NCBI GenBank assembly: GCA_946626395.1
Contig: CAMOUF010000288.1
Location: 1-36,774, forward strand
Length of the DNA: 36,774 bases
From: an uncultured Clostridia bacterium
GTDB taxonomy: Bacteria; Bacillota; Clostridia; Christensenellales; Aristaeellaceae
Reading direction: 5' to 3'
The position numbers and the translations under genes are program-made. Positions 23,458-32,009 of the stretch are shown here, piece after piece (the stretch's first letter is position 1; every line of letters begins with the position of its first letter). The notes beneath the pieces are model-generated. The model did not search any database, had not been told where the DNA came from, and worked only from the letters and a program-made list of their open reading frames with translations.

Positions 23458-25196
23458 AATTCAGCCGCATACTCAAAAACTATTCGGGCAAGTATGGGAA
23501 ATACCTGCTGCTGTGCCCGCTGGCCATGATCGGCGAGGTGGCCATGGAAACCACCATTCCCATGATGACCGCCAACCTGATCAACGAAGCCATTCCTTAC
23601 AGCCGGAACACCGGCGATCTTTCCCACGTGCTGCTCTATGGGGGGCTCATGGTGCTCATGGCCATCGCCTCCATGGGCTTTGGCATGCTGGGCAGCTACC
23701 TTTCCAGCAAAGGCGCTTACGGCTTTGGCCGGAACCTGCGCCAGGCGCTGTTTGAACGGGTGCAGACCTTTTCCTTTAAAAATATCGACCGCTTCTCCAC
23801 TGCCTCCCTGGTGACCCGCCTGACCACGGACGTGAACCAGATCCAGGGCACGGTGATGATGGTGGTACGCATGGCCGTGCGCTCTCCCATCATGCTGATC
23901 ATGGCCCTGGTGATGGCCCTGCGGCTCCAGCCCGCCCTGGTCACCATCCTGGCCGTGGCCATTCCCGTTCTGGCCTTCGCCATCGGCCTGATCATGAAGC
24001 TGGCCTTCCCCCGCTTTCAGATCATGATGAAAAAATACGACGCCCTGAACGCTTCCGTCCAGGAAAACCTGATTGCCATCCGCGTGGTGAAGGCCTTCGT
24101 CCGCGCCCGGCATGAAAAGGAAAAGTTTGAAGCCTCCGCCGACGACGTGACCGCCACCCAGCGGGCCGCGGAAAAGATCGTGCTGTGGAACGGCCCCATC
24201 ATGACCATCCTGATGAACGCCAGCATCGTGGCGGTATTGTATCTGGGCGGCCAACGCATCGTGGGCGGCACCATGCTGGAGGGCGACCTGAGCGCCTTCA
24301 TTACCTATATCACCCAAATCCTGATGGCGCTGATGATGCTGTCCTTCCTGTTCCTGGGCTTCGTTCTGTCCCGGGCTTCCATTGCCCGCCTGTCCGAGGT
24401 GCTGGAGGAGCAGCCCGAAATCGTGAGCCCCGATCAGCCCATTTCCACCGTGGCGGACGGCAGTATCGTGTTCGACCATGTGAATTTCTCCTACCAGGGC
24501 GACCCCAATAACCTGGTGCTGACAGACATCAACCTGCGCATCCGCTCCGGCGAAACTGTCGGCGTCATCGGCGGCACGGGCTCTGCCAAAACCACCCTGG
24601 TGTCCCTGATTCCCCGGCTGTACGATATCACCAGCGGCAGCCTGCAGGTGGGCGGCCAGGATGTGCGCAAATATGATATCCACGCCCTGCGGGACCAGGT
24701 GGCTATGGTGCTGCAAAAGAACGTGCTGTTCTCCGGCACCATCAAGGAAAACCTGCGCTGGGGCGACGAACACGCCACCGACGAGGAAATCTTCGCGGCC
24801 TGCCAGGCAGCGGCAGCGGACGATTTCATCCGCTCCTTCCCCGAGGGCTATGACACCGACCTGGGCCAGGGCGGCGTGAACGTGTCCGGCGGCCAGAAGC
24901 AGCGGCTGTGCATTGCCCGGGCGCTGCTGAAAAAGCCCAAAATCATGATCCTGGACGACGCCACCAGCGCCGTGGACACTGCCACCGACGCCCGCATCCG
25001 CCAGGCTCTGCGCACCCAGATGGCGGACACCACCAAGATCATCATCGCCCAGCGCATCACCTCCGTCATGGACGCGGACCATATCCTGGTGCTGGACGAA
25101 GGCAAGGTGGCCGACTACGGCACCCATGAGGAACTGATGCAGCGCAGCGAAATCTATCGGGAAGTGTACACTTCCCAGCAAAAGGGGGTGGCCTAA
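23454..25196 (+). CDS. MarR-linked ABC exporter subunit with degenerate ATP site
   Basis: This 580-residue half-transporter starts at a GTG that overlaps the MarR stop codon; AGGAGG lies 11 bases upstream. It has six membrane segments and an ATPase domain with Walker A 'GGTGSAKTT' (373-381), where Ala replaces the Gly before the Lys, signature 'VSGGQKQ', Walker B 'MILDDATSAVD' with Asp for the catalytic Glu, and H-loop 'IIIAQRIT' with Gln for His. I recall similar Walker A variants (GSSKS) in this MarR-linked subfamily. It is the non-catalytic half of a heterodimer with the next protein. Confidence 0.93.
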   Translation: MKFSRILKNYSGKYGKYLLLCPLAMIGEVAMETTIPMMTANLINEAIPYSRNTGDLSHVLLYGGLMVLMAIASMGFGMLGSYLSSKGAYGFGRNLRQALFERVQTFSFKNIDRFSTASLVTRLTTDVNQIQGTVMMVVRMAVRSPIMLIMALVMALRLQPALVTILAVAIPVLAFAIGLIMKLAFPRFQIMMKKYDALNASVQENLIAIRVVKAFVRARHEKEKFEASADDVTATQRAAEKIVLWNGPIMTILMNASIVAVLYLGGQRIVGGTMLEGDLSAFITYITQILMALMMLSFLFLGFVLSRASIARLSEVLEEQPEIVSPDQPISTVADGSIVFDHVNFSYQGDPNNLVLTDINLRIRSGETVGVIGGTGSAKTTLVSLIPRLYDITSGSLQVGGQDVRKYDIHALRDQVAMVLQKNVLFSGTIKENLRWGDEHATDEEIFAACQAAAADDFIRSFPEGYDTDLGQGGVNVSGGQKQRLCIARALLKKPKIMILDDATSAVDTATDARIRQALRTQMADTTKIIIAQRITSVMDADHILVLDEGKVADYGTHEELMQRSEIYREVYTSQQKGVA

Positions 25197-25197
25197 A

Positions 25198-27102
25198 ATG
25201 CCTCCGCGCGGACCGAGAGCCATTCAAAAACCCAAGAACGCCAAAGGCACCTTCACCCGCCTGCTGGGGTATCTGAAAGCCCACCGGCTGCGGCTGATCC
25301 TGGTTTCCCTGTGTATTTTGGCCAGCACCCTGATTTCCACCACGGGCACCTACCTGATCAAGACGGTGGTGGACGATTATATCCTGCCCCTGAAGGATCA
25401 ATACCTGGCCGGGACGTCCGTGGATTTTGGCCCCTTCCTTCGGTTCCTGCTCATGCTGCTGCTCATGTACGTGGCAGGGGCCGCAGCCCAGTTTTTCTAT
25501 AACCGGATGATGATGATGGTGTCCACCTCCACCCTGAACCGCCTGCGCAAGGAAATGTTCGATCACATGGAGGATCTGCCCATCCGGTATTTTGACCAGC
25601 GCACCCACGGCGAAATCATGAGCCGCTACACCAACGACACCGATACCCTGCGGGAATTCCTCTCCCAGTCCTTCCCCCAGGCGGTGTCCTCCGCGTTCTC
25701 CATCGTGTTTTCCCTGTTCTATATGGTGCGTTTGAACGTATGGATGACGCTGCTGGTGCTGGCCCTGACGCCCCTCATGTTCTTTATCACCGCCACCATC
25801 GGCAAAAAATCCGGCGCCAATTTCGTGGCCCAGCAAAAGGCCGTGGGCGCATTGAACGGCTATATCGAAGAAACCATCGAGGGCCAGCGGGTGGTGCAGG
25901 TATTCTGCCACGAGGAAAAGGCCAAGGAAGCCTTTGAGGAAAAGAACGAAGCCGTGCGCGTGGTGGGCACCCGGGCCAATACCATCGCCAGCATGCTGGG
26001 CCCCATCATGAATAACCTGGGCCATATCACCTATGTGATCGTGGCGCTGGTGGGCGCGGTGCTGATCGTGAACAACCCCGAGGGGGCCAGCCTGGGCATG
26101 CTCATTTCCTTCCTGCCCTTTACCCGCCAGTTCAGCCAGCCCATTTCCAACCTGAGCCAGCAGTTCAACATCATCATGCAGGCCCTGGCCGGGGCGGAGC
26201 GCATCTTTGATTTGATGGACGAGCCCGTGGAAGCGGACGACGGCTACGTGACCCTGGTGCGGGCCAAGAAGGATGAACAGGGCAACATCATCGAATGCCA
26301 GGAGCGCACCGGCATGTGGGCCTGGAAGCATCCCCACAAGGCGGACGGCAGCGTCACCTACACCGAATGCAAGGGCGACGTGGTGTTTGAGAACGTAACG
26401 TTCGGCTACGTGCCTGAAAAAACCGTGCTTCACAACATTTCCCTCTACGCCCGCCCCGGGGAAAAGATCGCCTTCGTGGGCTCCACCGGCGCAGGCAAAA
26501 CCACCATTACCAACCTGATCAACCGCTTCTATGACATTCAGGGGGGCAAGATCCGCTACGACGGCATCAACATCGAAAAGATCAAGAAAGACGATCTGCG
26601 CCGTTCCCTGGGCATGGTGCTCCAGGACACCCACCTGTTCACCGGCACCGTGAAGGAAAACATCCGCTACGGCCGTCTGGACGCCACGGATGAAGACATC
26701 GTGAAGGCCGCGAAGATCGCCAACGCCGACTTCTTCATTTCCCATCTGCCCGACGGCTATGACACCATGCTCACCGGCGACGGGGCCAACCTGAGCCAGG
26801 GCCAGCGGCAGCTGCTGGCCATCGCCCGGGCCGCCGTGGCCGACCCGCCCGTGCTGATCCTGGACGAAGCCACCTCCTCCATCGACACCCGCACCGAAGC
26901 CCTGATCGAAAAGGGCATGGATGAACTGATGAAGGGCCGCACTGTGTTCGTGATCGCCCACCGGCTGTCCACCGTGCGCAATTCCCAGGCCATCATGGTG
27001 CTGGAAAACGGCGTGATCATCGAACGCGGCAACCATGAACAGCTCCTGGCCCAGCAGGGCAAGTATTACCAGCTCTATACCGGCATGTTTGAACTTTCGT
27101 AA
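25198..27102 (+). CDS. MarR-linked ABC exporter subunit with canonical ATP site
   Basis: This 634-residue half-transporter begins one base after the partner's stop. It has six membrane segments and an ATPase domain with Walker A 'GSTGAGKTT' (428-436), signature 'LSQGQRQ', Walker B 'LILDEATSSID' and H-loop 'VIAHRLSTV', all compatible with activity. Between the membrane domain and the ATPase domain it carries an extra, Trp-containing stretch of about 40 residues ('RAKKDEQGNIIECQERTG' to 'HKADGSVTY'), which accounts for its greater length. With the 580-residue protein it forms a MarR-controlled multidrug-type exporter; the substrate is unknown. Confidence 0.94.
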   Translation: MPPRGPRAIQKPKNAKGTFTRLLGYLKAHRLRLILVSLCILASTLISTTGTYLIKTVVDDYILPLKDQYLAGTSVDFGPFLRFLLMLLLMYVAGAAAQFFYNRMMMMVSTSTLNRLRKEMFDHMEDLPIRYFDQRTHGEIMSRYTNDTDTLREFLSQSFPQAVSSAFSIVFSLFYMVRLNVWMTLLVLALTPLMFFITATIGKKSGANFVAQQKAVGALNGYIEETIEGQRVVQVFCHEEKAKEAFEEKNEAVRVVGTRANTIASMLGPIMNNLGHITYVIVALVGAVLIVNNPEGASLGMLISFLPFTRQFSQPISNLSQQFNIIMQALAGAERIFDLMDEPVEADDGYVTLVRAKKDEQGNIIECQERTGMWAWKHPHKADGSVTYTECKGDVVFENVTFGYVPEKTVLHNISLYARPGEKIAFVGSTGAGKTTITNLINRFYDIQGGKIRYDGINIEKIKKDDLRRSLGMVLQDTHLFTGTVKENIRYGRLDATDEDIVKAAKIANADFFISHLPDGYDTMLTGDGANLSQGQRQLLAIARAAVADPPVLILDEATSSIDTRTEALIEKGMDELMKGRTVFVIAHRLSTVRNSQAIMVLENGVIIERGNHEQLLAQQGKYYQLYTGMFELS

Positions 27103-27119
27103 CAGCCAGGATATGTTAA

Positions 27120-27161
27120 AAAGACCGGCAGCATTCTGTTAAAAGGATGCTGCCGGTCTTT
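27120..27161. terminator. Strong bidirectional terminator
   Basis: A perfect 15-base-pair stem, AAAGACCGGCAGCAT (27120-27134) with ATGCTGCCGGTCTTT (27147-27161), serves the plus-strand exporter operon. Read on the minus strand it ends in TTTTTAAC and serves the converging Myb-like gene. Confidence 0.92.
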
Positions 27162-27167
27162 CCTCTT

Positions 27168-27941
27168 TCATCCGGACACCGTTTCCAGCCGGGCGATGCG
27201 GGAGGCCATGGCGTCGCAGAAGTCCGGCAGGCGCGCTGATCTCTCCTCTGTGGGACAGCCCAGGAAATCCTTGCACACGCCCACCATGCTTTTGACCTCA
27301 GACTGCAAATCCTCCATTTGCAGCATCAGCAGATCCCGCTGCACCTTCAGCCGGTCCCCCGCCGAAGAATCCTGGTGGGATACTCTTTTCAGCAGGCTGG
27401 ACAGCGCGGCCAGAATGGCCTGGGCGTCCGGGTCGTCGGCCAGCGCTGAGGGCGCTTCTTCCGAAGCGGGAACGATGGGCGCGATGGTCACCCGCATGTC
27501 GGGCGCGGGCTCCCCCGCCGCCTTGAGTTCTTCGCAAATTTGCCCAATCAGGTCGGGCCGTTTTTTCAGCAGCGCCCGGTATTTGTTCTGGTAGCGGAGA
27601 GTGAGGGTTTTATCGCCCCCCGCCATTTCCTGCACCGCCGCCCGCACGGACCGCCCACGCCCTTTGGCGGAGAGCACATACCGCAGCAGATCATGGATTT
27701 CTGTATCGGAAAAGGTTTCAAAAGGCGCGGCCCGGCGGCACTGCCCGATGGTCTGCTCCCGCAGCTGCATATAATAATAGTTCCTGACGCTGTTGGGCTT
27801 TCGGCCCAGGGCCTCCCCCGTTTTTTCAAACACACTGCGCAGCGGCTCTCCGCTGTCCGCCGCTGCCTGGATTTCCCTGAGCAGCAGCTCCGTTTCCTCC
27901 TGGCTCCAGCCGCTGTGAGCCAGCCGCAAGGTCTGTTCCAT
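27168..27941 (-). CDS. Tandem Myb/SANT-like DNA-binding protein
   Basis: This 257-residue protein has two related helical repeats: residues 12-60 ('WSQEETELLLREIQAA' to 'GRKPNSVRNYYYMQL') and 76-127 ('TFSDTEIHDLLRYVL' to 'TLTLRYQNKYRALLK'). Each has the W/F-S-x-x-E start and the aromatic-rich third helix of Myb-like domains. It resembles the RsfA family of prespore regulators, but that is an impression only. A helical, probably coiled-coil stretch follows at ~190-225 ('RLKVQRDLLMLQMEDLQSEV'). GGAGG lies seven bases before the ATG. I infer a DNA-binding regulator; targets are unknown. Confidence 0.7.
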   Translation of the reverse strand: MEQTLRLAHSGWSQEETELLLREIQAAADSGEPLRSVFEKTGEALGRKPNSVRNYYYMQLREQTIGQCRRAAPFETFSDTEIHDLLRYVLSAKGRGRSVRAAVQEMAGGDKTLTLRYQNKYRALLKKRPDLIGQICEELKAAGEPAPDMRVTIAPIVPASEEAPSALADDPDAQAILAALSSLLKRVSHQDSSAGDRLKVQRDLLMLQMEDLQSEVKSMVGVCKDFLGCPTEERSARLPDFCDAMASRIARLETVSG

Positions 27942-28035
27942 GGTCTTCCCTCCGTTTGCCGGTTATTTCCTTATACAGTATGCGCGCAGTTGGGAAGGAA
28001 TATGCATACAATAGCTCCATCATTTCGAAAAAAGC

Positions 28036-28066
28036 AAAGAAAAAAGAGCGGAGACCGTCCGCTCTT
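28036..28066 (-). terminator. Rho-independent terminator of the acylation operon
   Basis: On the minus strand AAGAGCGGA pairs with TCCGCTCTT around a five-base loop (arms 28058-28066 and 28044-28052), followed by TTTTTTC-type T-runs. Confidence 0.88.
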
Positions 28067-28069
28067 AAA

Positions 28070-28096
28070 AACTATTAACTCCTAGCTCCTCGCTCT
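28070..28096. repeat. Short word repeat before the terminator
   Basis: AACTATTAACTCCTAGCTCC and the following CGCTCTTCACTCC are made of similar short words. The style recalls the AACTCTTCACTCTGAACT words of the 16434-16763 spacer, so it may be a degenerate member of that family. Confidence 0.35.
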
Positions 28097-28564
28097 TCAC
28101 TCCCTCCACCCCTGTCCCAGGGCGGCGGTGGTTTTATCGGCGTCAGGAGATACGATCAGGGCCAGATAAGCGCCGTTTTGCAGGGCTTTCGCCCGCTCCA
28201 GCTTGGCCGCCTGGTCGGGCTGATAATCCCGATACAGGGTCAGCTGCTCGCTGTTATAAGCGTTCAGCGCTTTTTTGACAGCGGCCTGATCCGCGTCTGA
28301 TTTGACCTTGGCGATCAGGACCATTTCCGGCGTAGCCCGGGTGGCGTCCCGGTACAAGGCCCAGTCCTCCAGGTCATCGGCCCGGATGAGGAAATGCTTT
28401 TCCAGATACTTTTCATTGATGGCGGTCAATTCCTGAAAGCCGGCGGCGGCCATCACCTTTTCCGCGATCTCCTGGCAGGAGGCGGTGAGGGCCGCGGTCT
28501 TTTCCTGAGCCGCGCACCCGGTCAAAAGGAAAAGCGCCAGCAGCAGGACGATACATTTTTTCAT
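28097..28564 (-). CDS. DUF4358-type lipoprotein
   Basis: This ~155-residue lipoprotein has a signal ending in the lipobox LTGC, then a small domain with 'LIRADDLEDWALYRDATRA' and 'EMVLIAKVKSDADQAAVKK', which fits the DUF4358 family as I know it. I choose the second ATG (28564) because AAAGG is nine bases before it; the ATG at 28570 is only about four bases away. It is the last gene of the MBOAT operon, 41 bases after the SGNH hydrolase gene. Its role is unknown; co-location suggests an accessory part of the surface acylation machinery. Confidence 0.82.
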   Translation of the reverse strand: MKKCIVLLLALFLLTGCAAQEKTAALTASCQEIAEKVMAAAGFQELTAINEKYLEKHFLIRADDLEDWALYRDATRATPEMVLIAKVKSDADQAAVKKALNAYNSEQLTLYRDYQPDQAAKLERAKALQNGAYLALIVSPDADKTTAALGQGWRE

Positions 28565-28605
28565 AAACATTGTCCTTTCTGTAAGGGAATAGAAGCTGAA
28601 GGAAA

Positions 28606-29349
28606 CTACTCTACTTCCACCGTGTGCCTGCGGATATAATCCTCCAGGATTTTGGAGCTTTCGGCTTTCAGGTGGAAGCCGTCAAAAGCGGCATGCTCCG
28701 TCAGCAGGAAGCCGTCCTCCCCCACGAAGAGGGCGTACAGGTCGATAAAATACAGGTGCATTTCCTCCGCCAGCTGCTTTAGCCCTTCCCGGAAATTCTG
28801 ATACCGCTTGGGGGAAATGCTGGCCTGGGCCATTTTCGTCCGGGTCATGGAGGGCGGGCACAGCACAAAGAAATAGCTGTCCGGGTATTCCTGGATCATG
28901 CGCTCCATCATCTTGCGGTAATCCTGCAGGGTGCCGTCGGAGGGCTTATGGTCCAGAGCATTGCCGCCCAGGAGGATGAATATTTTCTGATGGGGATATT
29001 GGCTGATCACGTCATAGGCGGTCACGAACCGGTCATCCCCCGGCAGATGAAACAGCTTCTTGTCGGCGGAAATGGGGCTCATGCCGATGAGGGTCACGAA
29101 GTTCGCGGTGGGGAACAAATCCAGCATTTCAATGTTTTCCATCATGGAATCGCCCAGAAACACCGCGTCCTCAAAATAATCGTCCCCCACGGGCTCATGC
29201 TCCACGGGGTCCGGGGGCGGAACCAAACCACTGCTGGCTGCCTGGGTTTCCCCCAAAGCAGGAAAGACCATGGAAAAAAGCAGCAGGAAAATCAGTCCAG
29301 CAGCGCAAGCGCGCGGCTGGAGGCCAGAGAGGAAATGCCGCTGATGCAT
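28606..29349 (-). CDS. SGNH/GDSL-family hydrolase or acyl-transfer protein
   Basis: This 247-residue exported protein has an N-terminal signal or anchor (about 16-33) and the SGNH blocks: Ser68 in 'FLGDSMMENI', Asn130 in 'LLGGNALDHKP', and Asp223/His226 in 'AAFDGFHLK'. The set is consistent with an active Ser-Asp-His triad. The start overlaps the upstream DHHW gene by 58 bases; AAAGGAGAAG at seven bases from the ATG supports it. In the context of an MBOAT acyltransferase, it probably moves or removes O-acetyl (or other acyl) groups on a surface polymer. Confidence 0.85.
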   Translation of the reverse strand: MHQRHFLSGLQPRACAAGLIFLLLFSMVFPALGETQAASSGLVPPPDPVEHEPVGDDYFEDAVFLGDSMMENIEMLDLFPTANFVTLIGMSPISADKKLFHLPGDDRFVTAYDVISQYPHQKIFILLGGNALDHKPSDGTLQDYRKMMERMIQEYPDSYFFVLCPPSMTRTKMAQASISPKRYQNFREGLKQLAEEMHLYFIDLYALFVGEDGFLLTEHAAFDGFHLKAESSKILEDYIRRHTVEVE

Positions 29350-30377
29350 AGAATCGCTTCTCCTTTACAGTTGATGACCGCCTCGGCGGCGCTGCCGGAA
29401 AAATACCGGGGATCAATGGCCACGACGCGATGATAATGCCGGGCCAGCAGGGGCAAAAGGATATTGGCGTAGGAATCCTTGATCACAAAGAGCGTGCCCT
29501 CGGCCACGGCGTCATTGATCATTTCCATTGTGCCGTGGTTGCCGTAGAGCAGGGCGGCATAGCGGTCCCGGAGCTTGAGCCCTTCCCGGTCCACCAGCCC
29601 TTCCTTTTCTTCCTCCTCTGCGATCAGACGAACGCCCTCGGGAAGCATCCAGGAAAAATCGTCTGCTTTCTGCCACAGCAGAGGGCAGCGGGAATAGAAG
29701 CTGCCGTAAAAAGGCAGGGGCCCTTCTGTGTTTTCCAAAGGCAGGGGCATAAGGCCCAAGGCTTCGCAGGCGGCCTGATAGCCCACATACGCGCCGTCCA
29801 GCGTCCAGTGGTGGTCGGTCAGATAAAACAGGGGCGCGTCCCCCTTGGCTTCCCGCAAAGCATCCAGCAGCGGAACCAGGCGGGTATTCTCCGCCGCCGC
29901 GTTCAGCAGCGCTTCATCGTCCGCCACAGGGGAGAGGGCGGGCACAGCTTCCGGATACACCGCCGCGGCAGTGGGCACCGCCAGCAGATACACGGGCACG
30001 CCCGCATCCCGGCTGATGGTTTCCAGGGCTTTGGCGTTCAGCAGCACGTTGGATTTGGAATAGGCGTCCGTGCGGTCAAACATCCGCCCGTCTTTCCCCA
30101 GCACCACGCCGCCCACCAGCCGATGGCCCTCCGCTGCTTCCAGAGCAGTATACAGGGATACGAACCCATCCCGGAAGGGCAATTGATCCGCCGCGAAGGA
30201 CTCGAACCGGTCCCCCCAGCGGTCGCTGGTGACAGCGGAAAGGGAAATGTCCGGCGGGCCGGACAGCACCCGGTTTTCCATTTCGCTGAACTGGCGGCCA
30301 TGAAAAAAGCCTTGTCCCGCCAGCAGCAGCAAAAGCACCCCCAGCACGCCCCAGAACAAAGGCGCTTTTTTGATCAT
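29292..30377 (-). CDS. DHHW family protein (AlgJ/AlgX-like)
   Basis: This 361-residue exported protein has one N-terminal membrane segment (7-23), the 'FSEMENRVLSGPP' and 'FAADQLPFRDGF' blocks, and 'TDHHWTLDGAYVGY' with the Asp188-His189-His190-Trp191 signature that names the family. 'VIKDSYANILLPLL' near residue 310 supplies the SGNH-type Ser. The fold is that of the alginate O-acetylation proteins AlgJ and AlgX, which pass acetyl groups from the membrane acyltransferase to the polymer. AGGAGG lies five bases before the ATG. It is the second gene of the operon, 14 bases after the MBOAT gene. Confidence 0.88.
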   Translation of the reverse strand: MIKKAPLFWGVLGVLLLLLAGQGFFHGRQFSEMENRVLSGPPDISLSAVTSDRWGDRFESFAADQLPFRDGFVSLYTALEAAEGHRLVGGVVLGKDGRMFDRTDAYSKSNVLLNAKALETISRDAGVPVYLLAVPTAAAVYPEAVPALSPVADDEALLNAAAENTRLVPLLDALREAKGDAPLFYLTDHHWTLDGAYVGYQAACEALGLMPLPLENTEGPLPFYGSFYSRCPLLWQKADDFSWMLPEGVRLIAEEEEKEGLVDREGLKLRDRYAALLYGNHGTMEMINDAVAEGTLFVIKDSYANILLPLLARHYHRVVAIDPRYFSGSAAEAVINCKGEAILCISGISSLASSRALALLD

Positions 30378-30391
30378 AAACGCCTCCTATC

Positions 30392-31756
30392 CTAAAAATG
30401 AAAATACAGAAAGGGATTATACGTGCTCTTGGCCAGCGCCGCCAGGCACAGCAAAAGCGCCCCCATCACGGTAATAAAGCGCAGCGCCCCGTGGCGCAAA
30501 AGCATTGCTTTTCCTTTTTCAATGATCCAGGGCACGCAGCAGGCCGCGGCGGCCAGCATCACCAGGGCGTATTCCCGCAGCCAGAAAAGGGTTTGGGCCT
30601 GGAACCGGAAGGACACCAGGCTGGAAAGGGCGGGCAGGATTTCCCCGATATTACAGCTGAAAATGATCCAGCCGATGCCGATGCTCAGATACCCCCACGC
30701 CCTGCGCAGGAGTTTTTCTCCTTTCACCCGGGGAAATAGATACTTGTCCGCCATCAGCATCGCAAAGTACCACACGCCCCAGAGAATGAAGTTCCAGTCC
30801 GCCCCATGCCAGAATCCGGTCAGGGACCAGACGATGAACAGGTTCAGAACGGTGCGGGCCGTGCCCTTCCGGCTGCCGCCCAGGGGAATATACACATAAT
30901 CCCGGAACCAGCCGCTCAGGGTCATATGCCACCGCCGCCAGAAATCCGTAACGGAGGAGGCGGCGTAGGGGTGATTGAAATTCCGGGGGAAGGTAAAGCC
31001 CAGCATCCGGCCCATGCCCACGGCCATCACCGAATAGCCCATGAAGTCAAAGTAAATCTGGAAGGAATAGGAAAGCATGTACAGCCAGGCGGCCAGGGTG
31101 TCTCCCTGCATGAGGGGCTTCATTTCCTGGGCCAATGCCCCCAATGGATTGGCCAAAAGCACCTTGGCCGAAAGCCCGCCCACAAACAGCGCCATGCCCG
31201 TTTCCAGGGCCCGGGCGCCAGGGCGGCGCTTTTCATGGAGGGCTTTGGATAAATCGCTGTAGCGCACGATAGGCCCGGCGATCAGCTGGGGAAACATAAA
31301 GATAAAGGTGCCGAAGGCGAACAGGTTTCTTTCGCTTTTCGTCTGCTTCCGGTACACATCCACCAGGTAGCCCGTGGCCTGGAAGGTAAAGAAGCTGATG
31401 CCCAGGGGCAACCGGTCCACGATGAGCCAGGAAAGGGCTTGGGAATTGCCCAGCAGCCCCGAAAAGAAACCCATGTATTTGTACAGCGCCAGGGCCCCCA
31501 TATTGGCCACCACGCCTACAATCAACAGCGCTTTTCTCCCCCAGGGCTTTTCTGTTTTTTCAATGCCCATGCCGCACAGCCAGTCCACCGCCAGGAGCGC
31601 GAAGAACAGGGGCACATATTTGGCGTCGCCCCAGGCGTAAAACAGAAGGCTGGCAAAAAACAGGAAAATATTCTGGGCCTTTTTCGGCAGGAAATAATGG
31701 ATCAGCAGCACCGGAGGCAAAAAATAAAGCAGGAAAGAAAGGCTTGAAAACAGCAT
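30392..31756 (-). CDS. MBOAT family membrane O-acyltransferase (AlgI/DltB-like)
   Basis: This 454-residue polytopic protein has the family blocks 'FFASLLFYAWGD' near the N-terminus, 'DFWRRWHMTLSGWFRDYVYI' (271-290) and 'GFWHGADWNFILWG', in which His317 is the expected catalytic His. It should carry acyl groups, usually acetyl, across the membrane to the DHHW and SGNH partners. It resembles AlgI/PatA-type enzymes; no dltA or dltC gene is present, so D-alanylation is unlikely. AAGGAGGAAGG precedes the ATG. It heads a four-gene operon with its own promoter. Confidence 0.93.
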   Translation of the reverse strand: MLFSSLSFLLYFLPPVLLIHYFLPKKAQNIFLFFASLLFYAWGDAKYVPLFFALLAVDWLCGMGIEKTEKPWGRKALLIVGVVANMGALALYKYMGFFSGLLGNSQALSWLIVDRLPLGISFFTFQATGYLVDVYRKQTKSERNLFAFGTFIFMFPQLIAGPIVRYSDLSKALHEKRRPGARALETGMALFVGGLSAKVLLANPLGALAQEMKPLMQGDTLAAWLYMLSYSFQIYFDFMGYSVMAVGMGRMLGFTFPRNFNHPYAASSVTDFWRRWHMTLSGWFRDYVYIPLGGSRKGTARTVLNLFIVWSLTGFWHGADWNFILWGVWYFAMLMADKYLFPRVKGEKLLRRAWGYLSIGIGWIIFSCNIGEILPALSSLVSFRFQAQTLFWLREYALVMLAAAACCVPWIIEKGKAMLLRHGALRFITVMGALLLCLAALAKSTYNPFLYFHF

Positions 31757-31794
31757 GTTCCTTCCTCCTTACAGCGTCAATATAAATCGGAAAG

Positions 31795-31823
31795 ATTATA
31801 CCGTACTTTGTTTTTTCTGTCAA
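31795..31823 (-). promoter_or_regulatory. Promoter of the surface-acylation operon
   Basis: On the minus strand TTGACA (31818-31823), 17 bases, TATAAT (31795-31800): a perfect sigma-A promoter about 35 bases before the MBOAT start codon. Confidence 0.85.
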
Positions 31824-31878
31824 TGTTCGGCAACGCTTGAAACAGAGGGACAGCCGTAAAACGAAAAAGAGTATGTAT

Positions 31879-32009
31879 GGGAAACCGCTCTTTGGAGTTA
31901 CTACGCATGGCCTGCGCTGTGCTTGCCCATGCTCCTTCCACCATAATGATTGACTGAAAGTGCGCCAGGCGTCCCTTTGGGCTGTCTGGCTTCAAAGAGC
32001 GGTTTTCCC
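31879..32009. other. Unexplained 131-base element with long inverted arms
   Basis: GGGAAACCGCTCTTTG (31879-31894) pairs with CAAAGAGCGGTTTTCCC (31993-32009), 16 pairs with one bulged base. Inside are two further hairpins: GCATGG/CCATGC (about 31905-31932) and GCCAG/CTGGC (about 31964-31990). This has the shape of a structured RNA or of a small inverted-repeat mobile element. No target-site duplication is evident, no open frame fills it, and I do not recognise the riboswitch, SRP, RNase P, tmRNA or 6S core motifs. The rest of the 31824-32216 spacer shows little else apart from a weak promoter at 32152-32180. Confidence 0.55.

Noticed and set aside
23187..27036. Two long minus-strand frames (678 and 656 codons)
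   Set aside because: They mirror the MarR-linked ABC exporter genes and show no motifs of their own.
30392..31756. Annotation as dltB
   Set aside because: The dltA, dltC and dltD genes are absent and the partners are AlgJ/X-like, so a general MBOAT O-acyltransferase is the safer call.
31879..32009. 6S RNA, SRP RNA or RNase P RNA
   Set aside because: None of the conserved core sequences that I know for these RNAs is visible, and the length is too short for RNase P RNA or a typical 6S RNA. It is left as an unknown element.
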